A stretch of DNA of 64,000 nt from Paraconiothyrium sp. Pb-2020. Taxonomy: Eukaryota > Ascomycota > Dothideomycetes > Pleosporales > Didymosphaeriaceae. The position numbers were made by a program, and so were the translations under genes. Location: NCBI GenBank assembly GCA_022419385.1, contig JAJUBI010000006.1, positions 1-64,000 on the forward strand. The letters run 5' to 3'. The notes beneath the pieces are model-generated. The model did not search any database. It had not been told where the DNA came from and saw only the letters and a program-made list of their open reading frames with translations. How positions within the stretch are numbered: position 1 is the first letter of the stretch; every line of letters begins with the position of its first letter. Positions 46,297 to 59,700 of this stretch are shown here, in pieces.

Positions 46297-47931
46297 TCAC
46301 AACCTAGCGAACGATTGCGAAGTAGGCGTCTTTGTAAACACCTCCGGACTAGCAACGTATGGATCGTGCCTCCACAGCAGTCTCTCCACCTCGCCGTTGG
46401 AGTTGACTTCAAACCGGAACATATGCCAGTCCTTGAACATAAATCCGAACATCCCTTTCTTGCACATTTCATCCTCGCGGTTGACTTTCCAGTAGAACGT
46501 ATCACCGTCATAAGGGAGGAGGTCAAAGTTTGTCTTCCCTTGCTGCAAGCGTACGTTCAAGCCCTCCCCTGTCGTAGAGACAGAAAGCACAAAATTGTGG
46601 ATCGCATTGTAGAATTCGCCTTGATATGCAGCAAGCGGCTTCGTCGGGGGCACACTCGTTTTTCCTTTCTCGACGACCTTTTCAAGGACCTTGTAATTCT
46701 CCAGCGTAATGGTACGGGCAAGGTTCGCCATCTTGACGAAATCAACGCCAGGTGGCGGCCCAAGAAGGGTCGAGAGTGCAAGTTGTGCGACGAAGTCGGC
46801 TGGATCCATCAGTGGCTGCGAGTTTGTGAACGTGACGACGGCACTCTCTGTTGATGGTACGAGGAACAGGGCGCCCAGGTGGCCCAACGCGGTTCCAGAC
46901 TGGTGGAAAACATCTGTACCCGCAAGGCTCTTACCATATAGAGGAAGTCGCTTCTTTCCCAGAGTGTAATAGAAGTTCGGGCTCGCAAGGCTCAATTGTC
47001 CTGGCAGTTTGGTACGATACATGCCCATACAGTAAGCGACGTATTCGATGCCAGATCGCTGAGGAGGCCCAAAGCCAACCTGTGGTTTAAATACCTCTCG
47101 CATGAGCGGGAAGATTGAACCGGGCGTGACGTCGACGCCTTCCGTGAGCTGGTGCTTGTACGCGTGAAGGATGGCTTGAAGGAAAATCATGTAGTCCCTC
47201 ATGGAGCATCGAGCACCACCAGCAACACCAACACCAGCTATCATCATGCCAGAGACGGCATCGGGCTTTCGACTTGGTGTACCGTCGTCGTGGGTACAAT
47301 GCGTGTGCGCGACATCAAAATCCACTTGTTCAAGGCTGCTGAAAGAGCTGCGAGTCATGCCCAGAGGACGGAAGATGTTTTGCTGTATGTAGTCGCAAAC
47401 AGACGCGCCAGTGACTTCTTTGACGACGTCATCGATCAAAGTATAGTTCCATTGCGAGTAGATGAACTGGCCATAAGGCTTGGCAGTTCTGATATATGTA
47501 GCTATGGCAGCCGTCTCGCTCTTCTTTGTCAGCGGTTCGTTGTCTTGGAGCGCCAACAAGGTATTTGCGGGTGCGATTCCTGTGCGCAGGGACAAAAGGT
47601 CTTTCAACGTAGCCTTCATGCCCAGTTCATCTTGTCGTAGGCGGAAGCTTGGCAGGTACTCCCGAATGGGAACATCCCAATTGAGTACACCTTCATGAAC
47701 AAGTTTGGCAACGGCTGCGGCCGTGAGGAGCTTGGTGAGAGAAGCGATACTGTGAAGTGTATTGTCATTCGATGGTGTAGAATCATCGGCATTGCGCCGG
47801 CCAAAGTGCGCGGTATGGATGATGCTCCCTTTGTGTAGTACGCCGAGTGAGAGTCCAGGTGAGCCACTGAGGCTGAGAATGTTCTCAATTTCGGGGCGCA
47901 GAGCCTCCAGCTGAGGCTTCACGTCGGTCAT
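46297..47931 (-). CDS. Class C beta-lactamase-like hydrolase / acyltransferase
   Basis: An uninterrupted frame of 544 residues. The serine beta-lactamase/DD-peptidase fold is shown by SIASLTKLL (SxxK nucleophile and lysine, residues ~62-70), the tyrosine motif YSQWNY, the long GMTRSSFSSLE helix and the HxG-like segment HQSGTALGHLG near residue 340. The last 150 residues form a separate lipocalin-like beta domain (YQGEFYNAIHNFVLSVS...). There is no signal peptide, so it is cytosolic. In fungi this family includes esterases, D-aminopeptidase-like enzymes and the LovD acyltransferase of lovastatin biosynthesis. At 544 residues it is longer than LovD (about 413), so orthology is not claimed. It shares a 633-bp divergent promoter with a P450, which argues for a role in the same pathway as the adjacent PKS. 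Confidence 0.88.
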   Translation of the reverse strand: MTDVKPQLEALRPEIENILSLSGSPGLSLGVLHKGSIIHTAHFGRRNADDSTPSNDNTLHSIASLTKLLTAAAVAKLVHEGVLNWDVPIREYLPSFRLRQDELGMKATLKDLLSLRTGIAPANTLLALQDNEPLTKKSETAAIATYIRTAKPYGQFIYSQWNYTLIDDVVKEVTGASVCDYIQQNIFRPLGMTRSSFSSLEQVDFDVAHTHCTHDDGTPSRKPDAVSGMMIAGVGVAGGARCSMRDYMIFLQAILHAYKHQLTEGVDVTPGSIFPLMREVFKPQVGFGPPQRSGIEYVAYCMGMYRTKLPGQLSLASPNFYYTLGKKRLPLYGKSLAGTDVFHQSGTALGHLGALFLVPSTESAVVTFTNSQPLMDPADFVAQLALSTLLGPPPGVDFVKMANLARTITLENYKVLEKVVEKGKTSVPPTKPLAAYQGEFYNAIHNFVLSVSTTGEGLNVRLQQGKTNFDLLPYDGDTFYWKVNREDEMCKKGMFGFMFKDWHMFRFEVNSNGEVERLLWRHDPYVASPEVFTKTPTSQSFARL

Positions 47932-48564
47932 GGCAGCGCCCTGATCATGAATACGAATGAAGTATTACAACATCAAAAGCGGTGTCTGGAAGCTGAGAGT
48001 TCAAGATAGCTGCGGAGACATTCGGAAAGCCGAGGTCGTTGAGTGTGTGCTACTCACATGCTGTGTGAGGCTGCTTACTCACGGTATGGTATTGGTATAA
48101 GCATATATTACGAGCCCAAGACACAGGACATTATCCTCATAGCCGGGGCCAAAACAGCGTTATTTCCTTCAGGTGGCGCGAATGACGGCCGGGCGATTCT
48201 GTGTAACGTCGTGTCGCGATGTATGTGCACGCTAGCAACGCTGGCCACCAGGGATGCTCGGTGCGGGGTAAGCGTGTGTTCCAACACATGCTGCGAGTGC
48301 TGCGCCGCGATATTGCCAACCCTACGCTAAGGTTGAAATGGCAGGCAACGTTGCCCGCATGTTTCAACCCGCCTCCTGCTCGCATACTACCCTTACGGAC
48401 TTCTCTGTCCGACCTCCCCTGTCTGTTACATAGACCGAACCTGGGAAGGCGGTCGCACGTCTCGAATTGCGAATTGCTACCTGCCTCTGAGCTCAAGTTA
48501 CACATACAGTGACATTCGGAACAGTATCGACCTATGGTAGTAGAACAATAGCTAGTAGCTACGC
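47932..48564. promoter_or_regulatory. Divergent promoter, beta-lactamase-like gene / P450
   Basis: 633 bp between two head-to-head starts. No coding content. A bidirectional promoter is the simplest reading and suggests co-regulation; no specific element was identified. Confidence 0.5.
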
Positions 48565-50391
48565 ATGCCTTCGAAGACTCCAATCTTCAACGGAGAGGGG
48601 GTCGCAGCTTTTGGTGCCTGGCTGTCTCCAATCTTTGCTCTCCTCATTGGCTACGTAAGTGATTCTCCACAATAACGACTCTGTCTTCGGTTCCCGTAAC
48701 AGCCTATGCTCACGGTCTTGAATTACTTAGTTCACACTACAAGTCATCTACAATGTATACTTTCATCCATTAGCGAAAATTCCGGGTCCGTTTATCGCCA
48801 AATTCTCCAAACTACCAAATTTCTACCACGCTATCAAAGGCGACCGGCATATATGGATCTGGCACAACCACCAAATCTATGGTTAGTATCCCTGCTTCTG
48901 GACAATTTGTTCAATACACGTGCTGGTTTGGCGACGCACCTAATCGCATCCCAGGCGACAAGGTCCGCATTCACCCCAATGAAGTCCTCTTCCTCGCACC
49001 ACAAGCGCATAAAGATATCTACGGCGCCAAAGCCAACGTCCGGCGCGCCACATCCTACAAAGCGTGGCAAACCTCCGTCGAGCCCAACACCGCTATAACG
49101 ATCGATCCGCAGGCTCATGCTCGCAAAAGAAAACTGCTGAACCAAGCATTCACCGACAAATCGGCAAAACACGCTGCGAAATTCGTGGTCGAGCACACTG
49201 AGCGATGGATCGACCTGCTGGCCGATACCAAGGACGCACCTAGCGGAGATGGCTGGACCAGCACACGGAACATGTCCGACTGGAACGATTGGCTTGTCTT
49301 CGACATACTAGGGGATCTGTGTTTTGGGCGTTCCTTCAACGTGAAAGAGCCCAAGCCCAATCCAATCCGCAAAATCCCCCACCTGGTCATCCAGCACGTC
49401 CAGTTGTTCTACCCAGTAAGCCTCTCCGTCGGATTGCACGCGCCGAACTAACGTCCTCTAGATCCTCCAGTCGCCCTTCATGGACTTCTTCGTCTGGGCC
49501 AAACCGCGGGGCATCGACTATCTGCTTAACCTAATCACGCCACCGGAGATTAAAACATACTACAAGTTTATCAACGACAGCGTGACGGACAGGATACAGA
49601 TGGAGGAGGACAATAAGGACAGCGAGCAGGCACGACTGGATATGTTTCACTTCCTGTGCGCGGCGACGGATCCTGTGACGGGCGAGCACTATACCGTGGA
49701 CGCACTGCAGGGCGAAGCTGCGATGCTAATCGTCGCGGGGTCAGACAGCACGTCCAGCGTGCTCGCCGCACTGTGGTTCTATCTATCGCGCAACGAGGGG
49801 ACGTACAACCGATTAGTGGACGAGATACGTAGCACGTTCACATCTTCCGAGGAGATTGTAAGCGGGCCGAAATTGGCATCTTGCGTGTACCTATATGCAT
49901 GCATCGACGAGGCGTTGCGTATTTCGCCAGCGGGACCGAGCGAATTCGCGCGCGAAGTACTCCCTGGTGGGACTACGATTAACGGAGAACGCTTCCCGGC
50001 GGGTGTCGTCGTGGGGTGCGCGCATTGGGCTATGGGTCATAACGAGCAGTTCTTCGAAGAGCCAGGTGTCTTTCGTCCCGAGAGGTATATTCCTTCCGAA
50101 GAGACAGGCGTCACTGTGGAGCAGGTCAACACGATGAAATCGTATTATCAGCCGTTTCTAATCGGACCTACGAATTGCGTTGGGAAGAACATTGCGATGA
50201 CGGAGATGGCGCTTGTGGTTGCGAGGACGCTGTTTCGCGTGGATCTAAGAGCAGTGCCGGGCGAGAATCTTGGGGCCGGGAACGAGAGCTTGGGGTGGGG
50301 GAGGACGGATGAGAAGCAGTATCATATTTCGGATGCGTACATTACGGTGCACAAGGGTCCGATCTTGCAGTTTAGGAAAAGGACAGGCTGA
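48565..50391 (+). CDS. Cytochrome P450 monooxygenase
   Basis: Four exons (48565-48654, 48731-48881, 48955-49415, 49462-50391) give 543 residues. The N-terminus carries a membrane helix (FGAWLSPIFALLIGY) and the proline-rich hinge HPLAKIPGP. The I-helix is VAGSDSTSSVL, the K-helix ExxR is EALR, the PERF-type motif is FRPERYIPSE, and the heme loop is FLIGPTNCVGKN with the cysteine ligand present. This is a complete ER-anchored P450, unlike the telomeric copy. All introns (46-76 nt) keep phase. It lies between the beta-lactamase-like gene and the FSH1-type hydrolase, upstream of the PKS, where a tailoring oxidation of the polyketide is expected. The class of substrate cannot be read from the sequence. 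Confidence 0.92.
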
Positions 50392-51471
50392 TGGGGCGGG
50401 GGTTTGACACATTTTTTGTACGATATCGGAAGTAATCCAGCGAGCAGTGGCACGAGGAATCCGGCGATAGCGGACAGTGCAATACTAACTCAAGAAAATT
50501 TTGAATTGCCGCACAATTGAGTCAGTCATATTGCAGGTAAGATACAGTGGTGATTCCAGTTCTCTAGTAATTACCCAAGCCTCGCACGGCAGTCCGATGC
50601 TGCTGGCTCGTCAGCCCCAGAGCAACCATGTGGAGACGGTCACTCTAACCAGCGGGTGATGCGACGATCTTCCGTCAAAGTGGATTGCGGGCGGAGATCT
50701 CCATAAGTTTGAGGGCCACGTGTAGAATAAATGGAATCAATTTGTAGCTGGGCCAATCTGCCTACAGTTAGGCTTGTCCGCATGTGGGGACTGTGCATAC
50801 CATAGTGAGTACGCCTGCAGCGTCCAAGAGCTCAAATTAGGCATGTGGTAGCTTGCACGCCAATTTGGTCTACTTCTAGCGTCTCCGCATCGGCGCTTCG
50901 AAGCATCCAGTGAGACAAATTTGTACAGAGCTGAAAGACACCATGATGCTTTCCCCATCCGATCCGAGTCGTTGTGAAATCTGCCTCAGACTTGGCCCCA
51001 AAAAGGACAATGCTTCACAGCCTTGCCGGGTATAATCTTGAATCCTTACCCCGGATGATGTTTCCTCGCTGCGCCCGCCTAGCGTGGCTCAAGCTCACAT
51101 GGATCTCGATTGGATTTCACTGTCTGTACCAAAAGGCGCGGCGCCACGACGCGTGTCTGTTGATGGTCACCGTTCGCGGAGTAATGATGCACGCGGCGCC
51201 ATGCACATGCAATCCACCCGCACCGTTGGCCGCATGTCGCTCGCCTTGAACTCCGGCCCTAACGGGATGGGGATCTCCTCAATTTGAGTTGAGGCACTAC
51301 CGGTATCTAGGTGGCACAGCCAGCTCAAGAGTGGAAAGCGGAAGCAGACGATCATCACCATGAACATTAAGTCGTAGTCAAAGTACCGACGCACTCTCGA
51401 AGCACTGCCGGCATCAAATGCAACGCTACTAGTTTGACTTCTGGAGACTCCGAGAAGATCGCATTGCAGCG
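50392..51471. other. Intergenic region, nothing recognised
   Basis: 1.08 kb between the P450 and the serine hydrolase, both on the plus strand. No gene recognised; it contains the hydrolase promoter. Confidence 0.4.
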
Positions 51472-52304
51472 ATGCGTTTCCTCTGCTTACATGGCTTCGG
51501 TACCAACAACCAAGTGTGTCACCCCATTCCAAGTCCACTTCCGCACGATGCTCACACTACCAGATCTTCAAGATGCAAACTAGTACGAGCTGCTAGCTGC
51601 TCAGTGCGATGGCATGACACTGATTCCCAGCCAGCTGCCCTACGCTACGAGTTGAGCAACCACGACGACCACTCTTTCGAATTCGTCCAGGGTGTCCTAC
51701 CGGTGGCTAAGCCCGTAGGCGAGTTTGGCCCAGCGCGCCGCGCCGCCTCAACCGCTGACGACATGCAGAATTGGGGTCCGTGTCGGACTTTGACGAGGGG
51801 TTTTTCGGCTACTTCGATCCCGAGTCACCCTCGAGTGCGCTCACGGCACTGCAGCAGCTTGACGCCTTCGTTGCGTCGCACGGTCCGTTTGGGGGTGTGA
51901 TTGCCTTTTCGCAAGGTGCGCAGTTAGCTGCGACGTACATAGCGCACAAGAGACTCGAAGGCGCAACGGGTGAAGCGCCGTTCAAATGTGCCATCTTGTT
52001 TTCGCCGCTTGGGGTCTATGATTCGAAGGAATGGATTGCGAATGGCGTGGTGAGGAAATTGGATGTCAAGACGAATACGTCGACGATTGGGATTCCTGCA
52101 CTTGTGGTCTGGGGCAGCCAGGATCAGTGGAGAGAAGAAGCGCAGGGCGTGAGTGAGTTGTGCGATCCGGAAACGTCATATACTTTTGTACACGACGGCG
52201 GTCACGAGATTCCGGGCATTGGGTTGACGGAAGCACTTGGTCCTGTTGCTAAGCTCGCAAAACGATGTATCATGAACTCGAGCGAGGACGACGGATATGT
52301 GTGA
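51472..52304 (+). CDS. FSH1-type serine hydrolase (candidate PKS-release thioesterase)
   Basis: An alpha/beta hydrolase of the fungal FSH1 family. Exon 1 (51472-51513) gives MRFLCLHGFGTNNQ, exon 2 (51564-51582) IFKMQT and exon 3 from 51635 ALRYELSNHDDHSFEFVQ. A third intron, best placed at 51692-51768, is needed to reach SDFDEGFFGYFDPESP and the nucleophile elbow AFSQGAQ. The Asp (VWGSQDQW) and His (HDGGHEIPG) of the triad follow. The product would be about 217 residues, slightly short for the family. The third intron is the uncertain part; a small deletion is the alternative. LovG, which releases the lovastatin polyketides, belongs to this group. The adjacent PKS has no release domain, so this protein is a good candidate for chain release (inference). 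Confidence 0.8.
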
Positions 52305-53761
52305 TTGGTTGCAACGGATAGCTCTCTCCTACATCGCATAACATCCGGTCGTTGGTCAAGGTCTCTCTCGCTGGTCAGTGGTCTCAATTCCCCAGGATAG
52401 TATACCTCGCACGATGCTCAAAGTAGCTGGTATATGCGCAGCTGCGAAGCATAGAACAACGGTAATCCCTTTATCAAAATCACGACGGAAACTATAACGC
52501 ATGTGAGCCTGCAACTGCTCGTGAAGGAAGACTACAATTTCCATTCTCTCCAATGGGAAGTCGGTCTGCTTGGGTGAAATGGCCTGTAGCAGATCGTTCC
52601 GTACGACTGGAATAGCAATGCAGGTACACAGAAGCGGAGCCGAAGGCAGGCCCTTGGCCCGCTTGTCGGAGTGCAGTAGTAAGCTGGACAGGTGTCCCAA
52701 GGAGCAGTATGTCCCCAATTATGTCAAACTTATGGACCTGTCGAATGATTGATAGCACACAGGCTCTTGAGACGATCGCTTGTAAACAATAAAGAAAGGC
52801 ACGTATACAAAGCCCGATATCACTATCCTTTTTATGTAAGTTGGAGATCATTCGGGTCGCGTAGATCTTGTCCTTGCTGCGTCAAGGAATCCCATTGCCA
52901 TGTGCCGTTCAGAGCGATCGCTCTCCCAACGAGGGGGACTTACCATGAAGAGGACAAGACGATCGTGTTCGTCACGCTCGTCGAATGTGCATATTTCGGA
53001 GGCGGTATATGCTCAATGAAGTATAAAGTTAGTGGGGAGGCACCAGCTCCCCATACGCCTTGAAGCCGTTGGAACATGATACTCGTTCGAATCAGGGTTA
53101 TTTTGAACTTATAGCTGTATCTATGTCCAGCTGTTCCACAAGCGGCACATAACTTTTTTGAGCAAATCATAGAGAAAACCCCACACACAGTTTGGTCAAA
53201 TAGGAAAAAGCACGAATGAATGTCGATGCCATTCCGTACGGCTAAACGTCAACATTTTGGAATTGATACCCCAAAAGCTCTTGACCAAACGGTCCATAGT
53301 TACGACATCCGAAGCGCAGCAAGTGCGGCGACGCCGGGCTTAGCGAAGGTCGGCTGCATGCACTTGAGCGGCGGAATATTGACAAGGATAGCAAGGATAT
53401 TGATTACCGGGCATTCGACATCCGCTATCGCGAACCCTTGCATCTCCAGATCGCCTTTAGGACATAACTTCCTAGTCAATCAGCCTTGCCGGTGTGAACG
53501 AGGTGCATGCGTGGCTCGGCAGTAGTCCACAGTCCATTAACGGTGTTCGGTGAACGCCGTTTGGGAAAAGCGCGACCGTTGCCGCCGTTCAGATAAATGC
53601 AAAGCGCCGATTGGAGCCAGGAACAGCCAATGGAAACTAGGATACGCGCACTGCTGGAAAGACGTGGCACAGAGTGGGATGTTAGTATCATAGACGACAC
53701 AAGACGACACTCCTTATTCAATCATTTCTAATATTTCCACTTTTCGGTTCATTTGCCCAAC
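52305..53761. other. Intergenic region upstream of the PKS
   Basis: 1.46 kb without recognisable coding sequence on either strand. It holds the PKS promoter; no TATA or regulator site was assigned. Confidence 0.4.
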
Positions 53762-56700
53762 ATGCTGTCCAAGGGAGAGCATGGCGCTCTGGAGCCGATC
53801 GCAGTCGTTGGTCTGGCCTTCAAATTCCCCGGCGGAGCAAACACTGAGGACGACTTCTGGGACATGATGATAGAACGAAAATGCGTATCCAAGAAATTCC
53901 CGGAAGATCGAGGCAACATCGACGTGTGCCATGATTCCACATTCAAGGGCGCCAGCAAGGTGAGGCCATACAGGAAGTGGGTAGTGGCTCGGTCAGAGCT
54001 GATGTGATCTGCGCAGGTAGCTACACAGAATGGCCACTTTCTGGACAGCGACATAAGGGAATTCGACCCTAGGTTCTTCTCAATATCTCAAGCCGAGGCT
54101 GGCTCAATGGATCCCCAACATCGAGCGCTGATGGAGACAACATATCACGCTCTTGAAAATGGTACGTGATGAAGATCCTTGCTTGCACCGTGACTGAATT
54201 TGCATCAGCTGGTCTGTCTTTGAAGGACGTTGCCGGGTCAAAAACTTCCGTGCATGTTGGCTGCTTCGGCTCGGATTATCATTCTATTCAATGTAGAGAC
54301 CAGCTAAATATTCCCAAATACGGCGCGACTGGAGGATCGGGCTGTATTCTAGCCAATCGAATCAGCTGGTTCTTTGACCTGCATGGGCCAAGCATGACCA
54401 TCGACACGGCCTGTTCAAGTTCAATGGTAGCATTTGATTTAGCTTGCCAAGGTATATGGAATGGTACCGTAGATGCAGTAAGTGGTGTTTCGCCTCTCAG
54501 CATTCTTGTGTGGAGATGCGACTCAAATCATTGCTCACTTACATTTAGGCAATCGTCGGCGGAGCGAATCTCATCCAGTCGCCGGATCTGAGCATCATGC
54601 TTTCGAATATGTCATTTCTTTCCCCTGATGGACGTTGCTATAGTTTCGACCAACGTGGAAACGGCTATGCGCGTGGTGAAGGAGTGGCTACTTTATTATT
54701 GAAACCTCTCTCACGTGCAATAGAAAGTGGAGATCCTGTCAGGGCTTTAGTACGGGCTGTTGGCATCAATCAAGATGGCTACACGAAGGGAGGACTGACT
54801 CAACCGAACATGAAGATGCAAGCCGTCTTGATTAACGAAACATATCGAAAAGCAGGTCTCACCAAAGCGAATACGCGGTTTTTTGAGGCACACGGTATGT
54901 CACCCCAATGAGCGAGTGCATACCACACTGACGCACAGGTCAGGTACTGCAACACCAGTTGGTGATCCTATCGAAGCACGCGCAATTGGGGAATGCTTCC
55001 GACGCTACCGTTCCCCCGAGGAGCCTATATATGTGTATGTTATGCGCGCCGCCGTAGTGACCGCATAATATTGACCTAAACTAAACAGTGGAGCGGTAAA
55101 ATCAAATATTGGCCATCTAGAAGGAGCCAGTGGCCTCGCTGGCATCATAAAAGCCGTTCTTGCCATTGAGCGAGGTGTCATCCCACCGAATGCCAATTTC
55201 GATACGATAAATCCTCAAATTGATGACGAGTTCTTTAGATTACAGGTGAGTGAAGGTCAACGTTTCGCACCATCGAGAGCATTCTGCTGAGACGAGTAGT
55301 TTCCCACGAAACCCGTTCCATGGCCACGCGATGGTGGTTTAGGCATTCGGCGAGCATCTGTGAATTCCTTCGGATTTGGAGGCACGAACGCGCACGTGAT
55401 ATTAGATGACGTTGAGTCGTATCTGCGTCAATCCTTTGACCCTTCGGATGATGTACCTGACCGAAATACTGGAGCAAGTAACAATAGTCAAACGCAGACA
55501 GATAACGCTACTCCGAGACTATTGCTGATGAGCGCTGCGGATGAGGGAGGCTGCTCTCGCTTGGCTGCATCCTTAGGGAACATATTCCAATCCCAGGTTG
55601 ATGAGGATCGTGAGGCCTTGCTAGACGATCTAGCATTTACGCTCAATGTTCGACGAACGAAACTACCATGGAGAAGTTTCGTAGTTTGCGAATCTCCAGC
55701 TAGCGTTAAGAGACTCGAAGACAGTATCTCGAAGCCTGTGCGCAGAGATGATGCGACTGTGAACTTAGCGTTCGTTTTCACTGGCCAGGGAGCTCAATGG
55801 GCGGGTATGAGCAAGGAGCTATTGGGTTTGCCCGATTTCTTAACGAGTGTACTCAAGTCCCAGTCTTGTCTCAAAGAGCTTCATTGCTCCTGGTCTCTGA
55901 TAGGTATGTCTCCGGTTGCCACTGTGATCTTTGCTTCTAGTACTAATACGTTCAAGATCTTCTCGTTGCCGACAGGGAAACCATTCCGATAGACAATCCG
56001 AGATACAGCCAACTTCTTACCACAGTGGTGGAAGTCGGTCTCGTAGATCTTTTCGCAAGTATTGCTGTACAGCCAACTGTTGTACTAGGCCATTCTTCAG
56101 GAGAGATTGCAGCGGCGTAAGTGCGACCAGTGAGTCTGACGTGTATCATGTACTCATTCCGAATAGATATTGCGCCGGTCTAATTGATCGATCTTCGGCA
56201 ATCAAGATCGCTTACTACCGAGGAGAGCTATCCGCGAGGCTTGCCGATGAGGATGGTGAAAGACATTCTATGCTCTCAGTAGGGCTATCGCCTTCAGATC
56301 TGAAAACACATCTGGAAAAGTTGATCAATACTGAGGAGCCATCTTTCACTGATAGTTTCACGGTCAGCTGTGTCAATAGCCCCAGCAATGTCACGGTCGC
56401 AGGAATACAGAAACACCTCGATATTCTATCAGCGTATCTCAGTAAGCAAGGGGTATTTGTACGCCAATTACAGGTTGGCTTGGGATACCACTCGCCACAG
56501 ATGCGTCGGATTTCGGCAGAATACATCCGCTTGCTCGGAACCCTTGAAGGGGGATCAGAATCCAAGGCGATCCGCATGGTTTCCTCTGTAACGGGAAGCT
56601 TACTAGAGAGAGATGTAGCAACAACCCCGGAGTACTGGGATGAAAATATGGTCTCCCAAGTCAACTTCACCAAGGCTGCAAGTTTCTGCTTCTCAAGTTC

Positions 56701-59700
56701 TGTCCAGGATCAGTCCCAAACGACATGGAAACTTGACCAAAGTCACCTCGACCATCCCCTTGTTTCTGGTATTGTCGAAATCGGGCCGCACTCCACGCTC
56801 AAAGCTCCTCTTCGCCAAATCCTGGATTTCCACGAGCGGTCCAAGGAGGTATTCTACACGTCAGCATTAGTACGTGGTAAGCCAGCTAAGGAAACATTCT
56901 TGGCTGCGTGCGGGCGTCTGTACTGCGAGAATGCATCCTTGAATGTTGATCTTCTCACAGATTGGTTCCGAGACTCGCCTTCGGCACCCAAAGTGCTCAC
57001 GCAACTTCCTAAGTATCCATTCGATCATTCAGTCCTATACTGGGAAGAGAATCGTATCAACCGAGAGATGCGCTTACAGAAACATTCCTTTAACAAGTTT
57101 CTTGGCGTGCCCATAATCGATGGCGCACTCCTTGACAGGCGGTGGAGGTTGATCCTTCGAACAGATGAGCAGCCGTGGATCAAAGACCATGTCATCAACG
57201 GAGCAAACATCTATCCAGGAGCTGGTATGTGCGCCATGGCGATAGAGGCTGCAAAGCAGATACTGTGCGATCGTCTACCGACGGCTTTCGTGTTAGAAAA
57301 TGTCGAGTTCATCGCCCCCATATTGCTGAACGACACACCTACCGGGACAGAGGTAGAGATAAGTCTGACTCCAATCAAAACGGATAAAGTATTGGTTCAG
57401 TACCAATTTCGAATAGCTACGTGGAGGCGTGACGAGACTAGCGAGGAAGTCTGCCACGGCACAATAAGCGCGGACTATGGCAGAGTCGCGACCGAAGTCG
57501 ATCCGCACAGCGAGCTTGAGAAGCTCAACCGCATTCGCGCTGACCATGAGAGGGCTGAGCAATCATGCACACGAAAGGTGGACAAATTCTACGAGACAAT
57601 CAAAGCGAAATGTGGCGCAGAATTCGGGCCTACTTTTCAGCGGCTCGAAGATGTCTCGTATAGCGACGAAGGCGAGGTGAGGGCATCCTTGTCCCCTTAT
57701 GAGGACTATTGCATTGTTCACCCCGTGGTTTTGGATGCAACTTTTCATATAGCCCAGGCAATGCCAAACAACCGCGTCCGCACAATGGTTCCTCGACGCG
57801 TCAATAAGATCTGGGTTTCGATGTCTGGAGTAGGGCACGACAGCACCGATGCGGAAATAATCCATGCAACGGGCTCGATGCCCAGCCGCAGAAGTGCAGT
57901 TGCCTCTATCTCAGTTCTTCGATCGACAACCCGCGAAGTCGCGTTGCGGATCGAAGATTTCGAGTATACTGCTGTTGGCGATGAGACCAGTTCTACTATT
58001 ACAAACAATGAACCCAAGCATCTCGCCGCGCATATGATTTGGAGGCCGGACGTGGATCTTTTGACGACTGATCAGCTCGCACAATACTGTACCCAATACC
58101 GAGATAAGAGAGATGATCCTAAGGAATACTTTCGTGACTGGCAAGCAGCTTCGGTGGTACTTGGGGTTCGCGCCTTAATGGCATTAGGAGACGATCAACC
58201 GCCTACACCGGAGCTTGCCTCCTATGTCTCCTGGTTGAAAGCGACAATCGCCTCTGTAAGAAATTCCGGTTCACAGGAGACAGTCGAACTGATCGAGAGC
58301 TGCGTTCATGACGATGTTGCGCTAGAAGCGCTTTGCGAGAGAGCGGCAACGCAAAAAGCAGGCAAATTATACGTTGAAGTCGGACGAGATCTTGGCAAAA
58401 TCCTGACTGGAGAGCTCGATCCACTTGCTGTAATGTTTAAGGATGAGCAACTTATGCAAGACTTCTACGACGAGATGCTCTACGAATCTCGCCCATTGAA
58501 GTCTATGCAGGCGCTCGTGGACGTCTTGGCACATAAACGACCCGACATCAAGGTCCTCGAAATCGGAGCCGGCACAGGCGGAAGTACCAATACTATGCTT
58601 GAAGTGCTACACTCCTGGCATGGACCTCGGTTCGGCCAGTATGTCTTCACTGACATTGGTCCTTCGTTTTTGGAGAAGGCGAGGGCGCGCTTTAGCGATC
58701 TTGACAACATGCAATTTCGACTGCTCAACATCGAAAAAGACCCACTAGAGCAGGGCTTCCCAGCACATGAGTTCGACGTTATCGTAGCTGACATGGTGTT
58801 ACATGCAACATCGAGTCTCAGTCAGACGCTGGCAAACGTTCGAAAGCTTCTGAAGCCGGGAGGTAAACTCATATTGAAAGAATTGACCTCGCCCAGCAGT
58901 GTTTACACAGGATTCGTATTTGGTCTGTTACCCGGTTGGTGGTTGAGCGTCGAACCTTGGAGAACCGAAGCATTGAGTCCTTGCGCCGACGCGACACAAT
59001 GGGACGTACTGCTGAAGTCCAACCATTTCTCCGGAGTCGATCTGGAAATGTGCGATTATGGAAGCGATAATTGTCACATGTGGAGTTACTTCATCTCTAC
59101 CGCCACGGATGCTACCGAGCAGAACCAAGAGGGCTACGAACAGCTTTCTGCACCACTCATAGTGGTCAAGGAAGATTCGCATGCCCAAATGCAGCTAGCC
59201 AAGCAGATCAATACCTGCCTAGGTACGCCGGATGACTGGCCGGAGACGCTGAGTTTCGAAGACGCGCTAGCTCGTACGGATCTGGGCAGCAAAGACCTTA
59301 TCATCTTGCTAGAAACCGAGAAACCTGTTCTAGTCGAGCCCACGTCAGAGTTCTTCTTCGGCCTCCAAAAAGTCCTTTGCTCCGCAAGAAGCATCATCTG
59401 GGTTACCCAAAATAGCTACACAGTGTCACCAGAGTACGGCATCATTACAGGTCTTATCCGAGTTCTTCGCATCGAGAACAATTCGACGCAGATCGTTACG
59501 TTCGGGATAGAAGATCAAGAACCAGTGCGGACGTCTTCAAACATTTCTACGGTTTACAAAGCCACACAGAAAGCGCTCGACATCCGCATAGAGGTTGAAC
59601 CGGAGTACTTAGAGCAATCAGCGTTCTTGCACATCAACCGTGTAGTGTCCTCAAAATTCGTCAACGAGCATATCTTTCGGCGAACGACGCAACCTGTGGT

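Noticed and set aside
51690..51770. Frameshift in the FSH1-type hydrolase
   Set aside because: A 77-nt intron (51692-51768) keeps the frame, so a lesion is not required, although the junction is unproven.
54895..54950. Two-residue deletion in the KS histidine motif
   Set aside because: Using the acceptor at 54943 in place of the one at 54938 gives a motif of normal length in frame.
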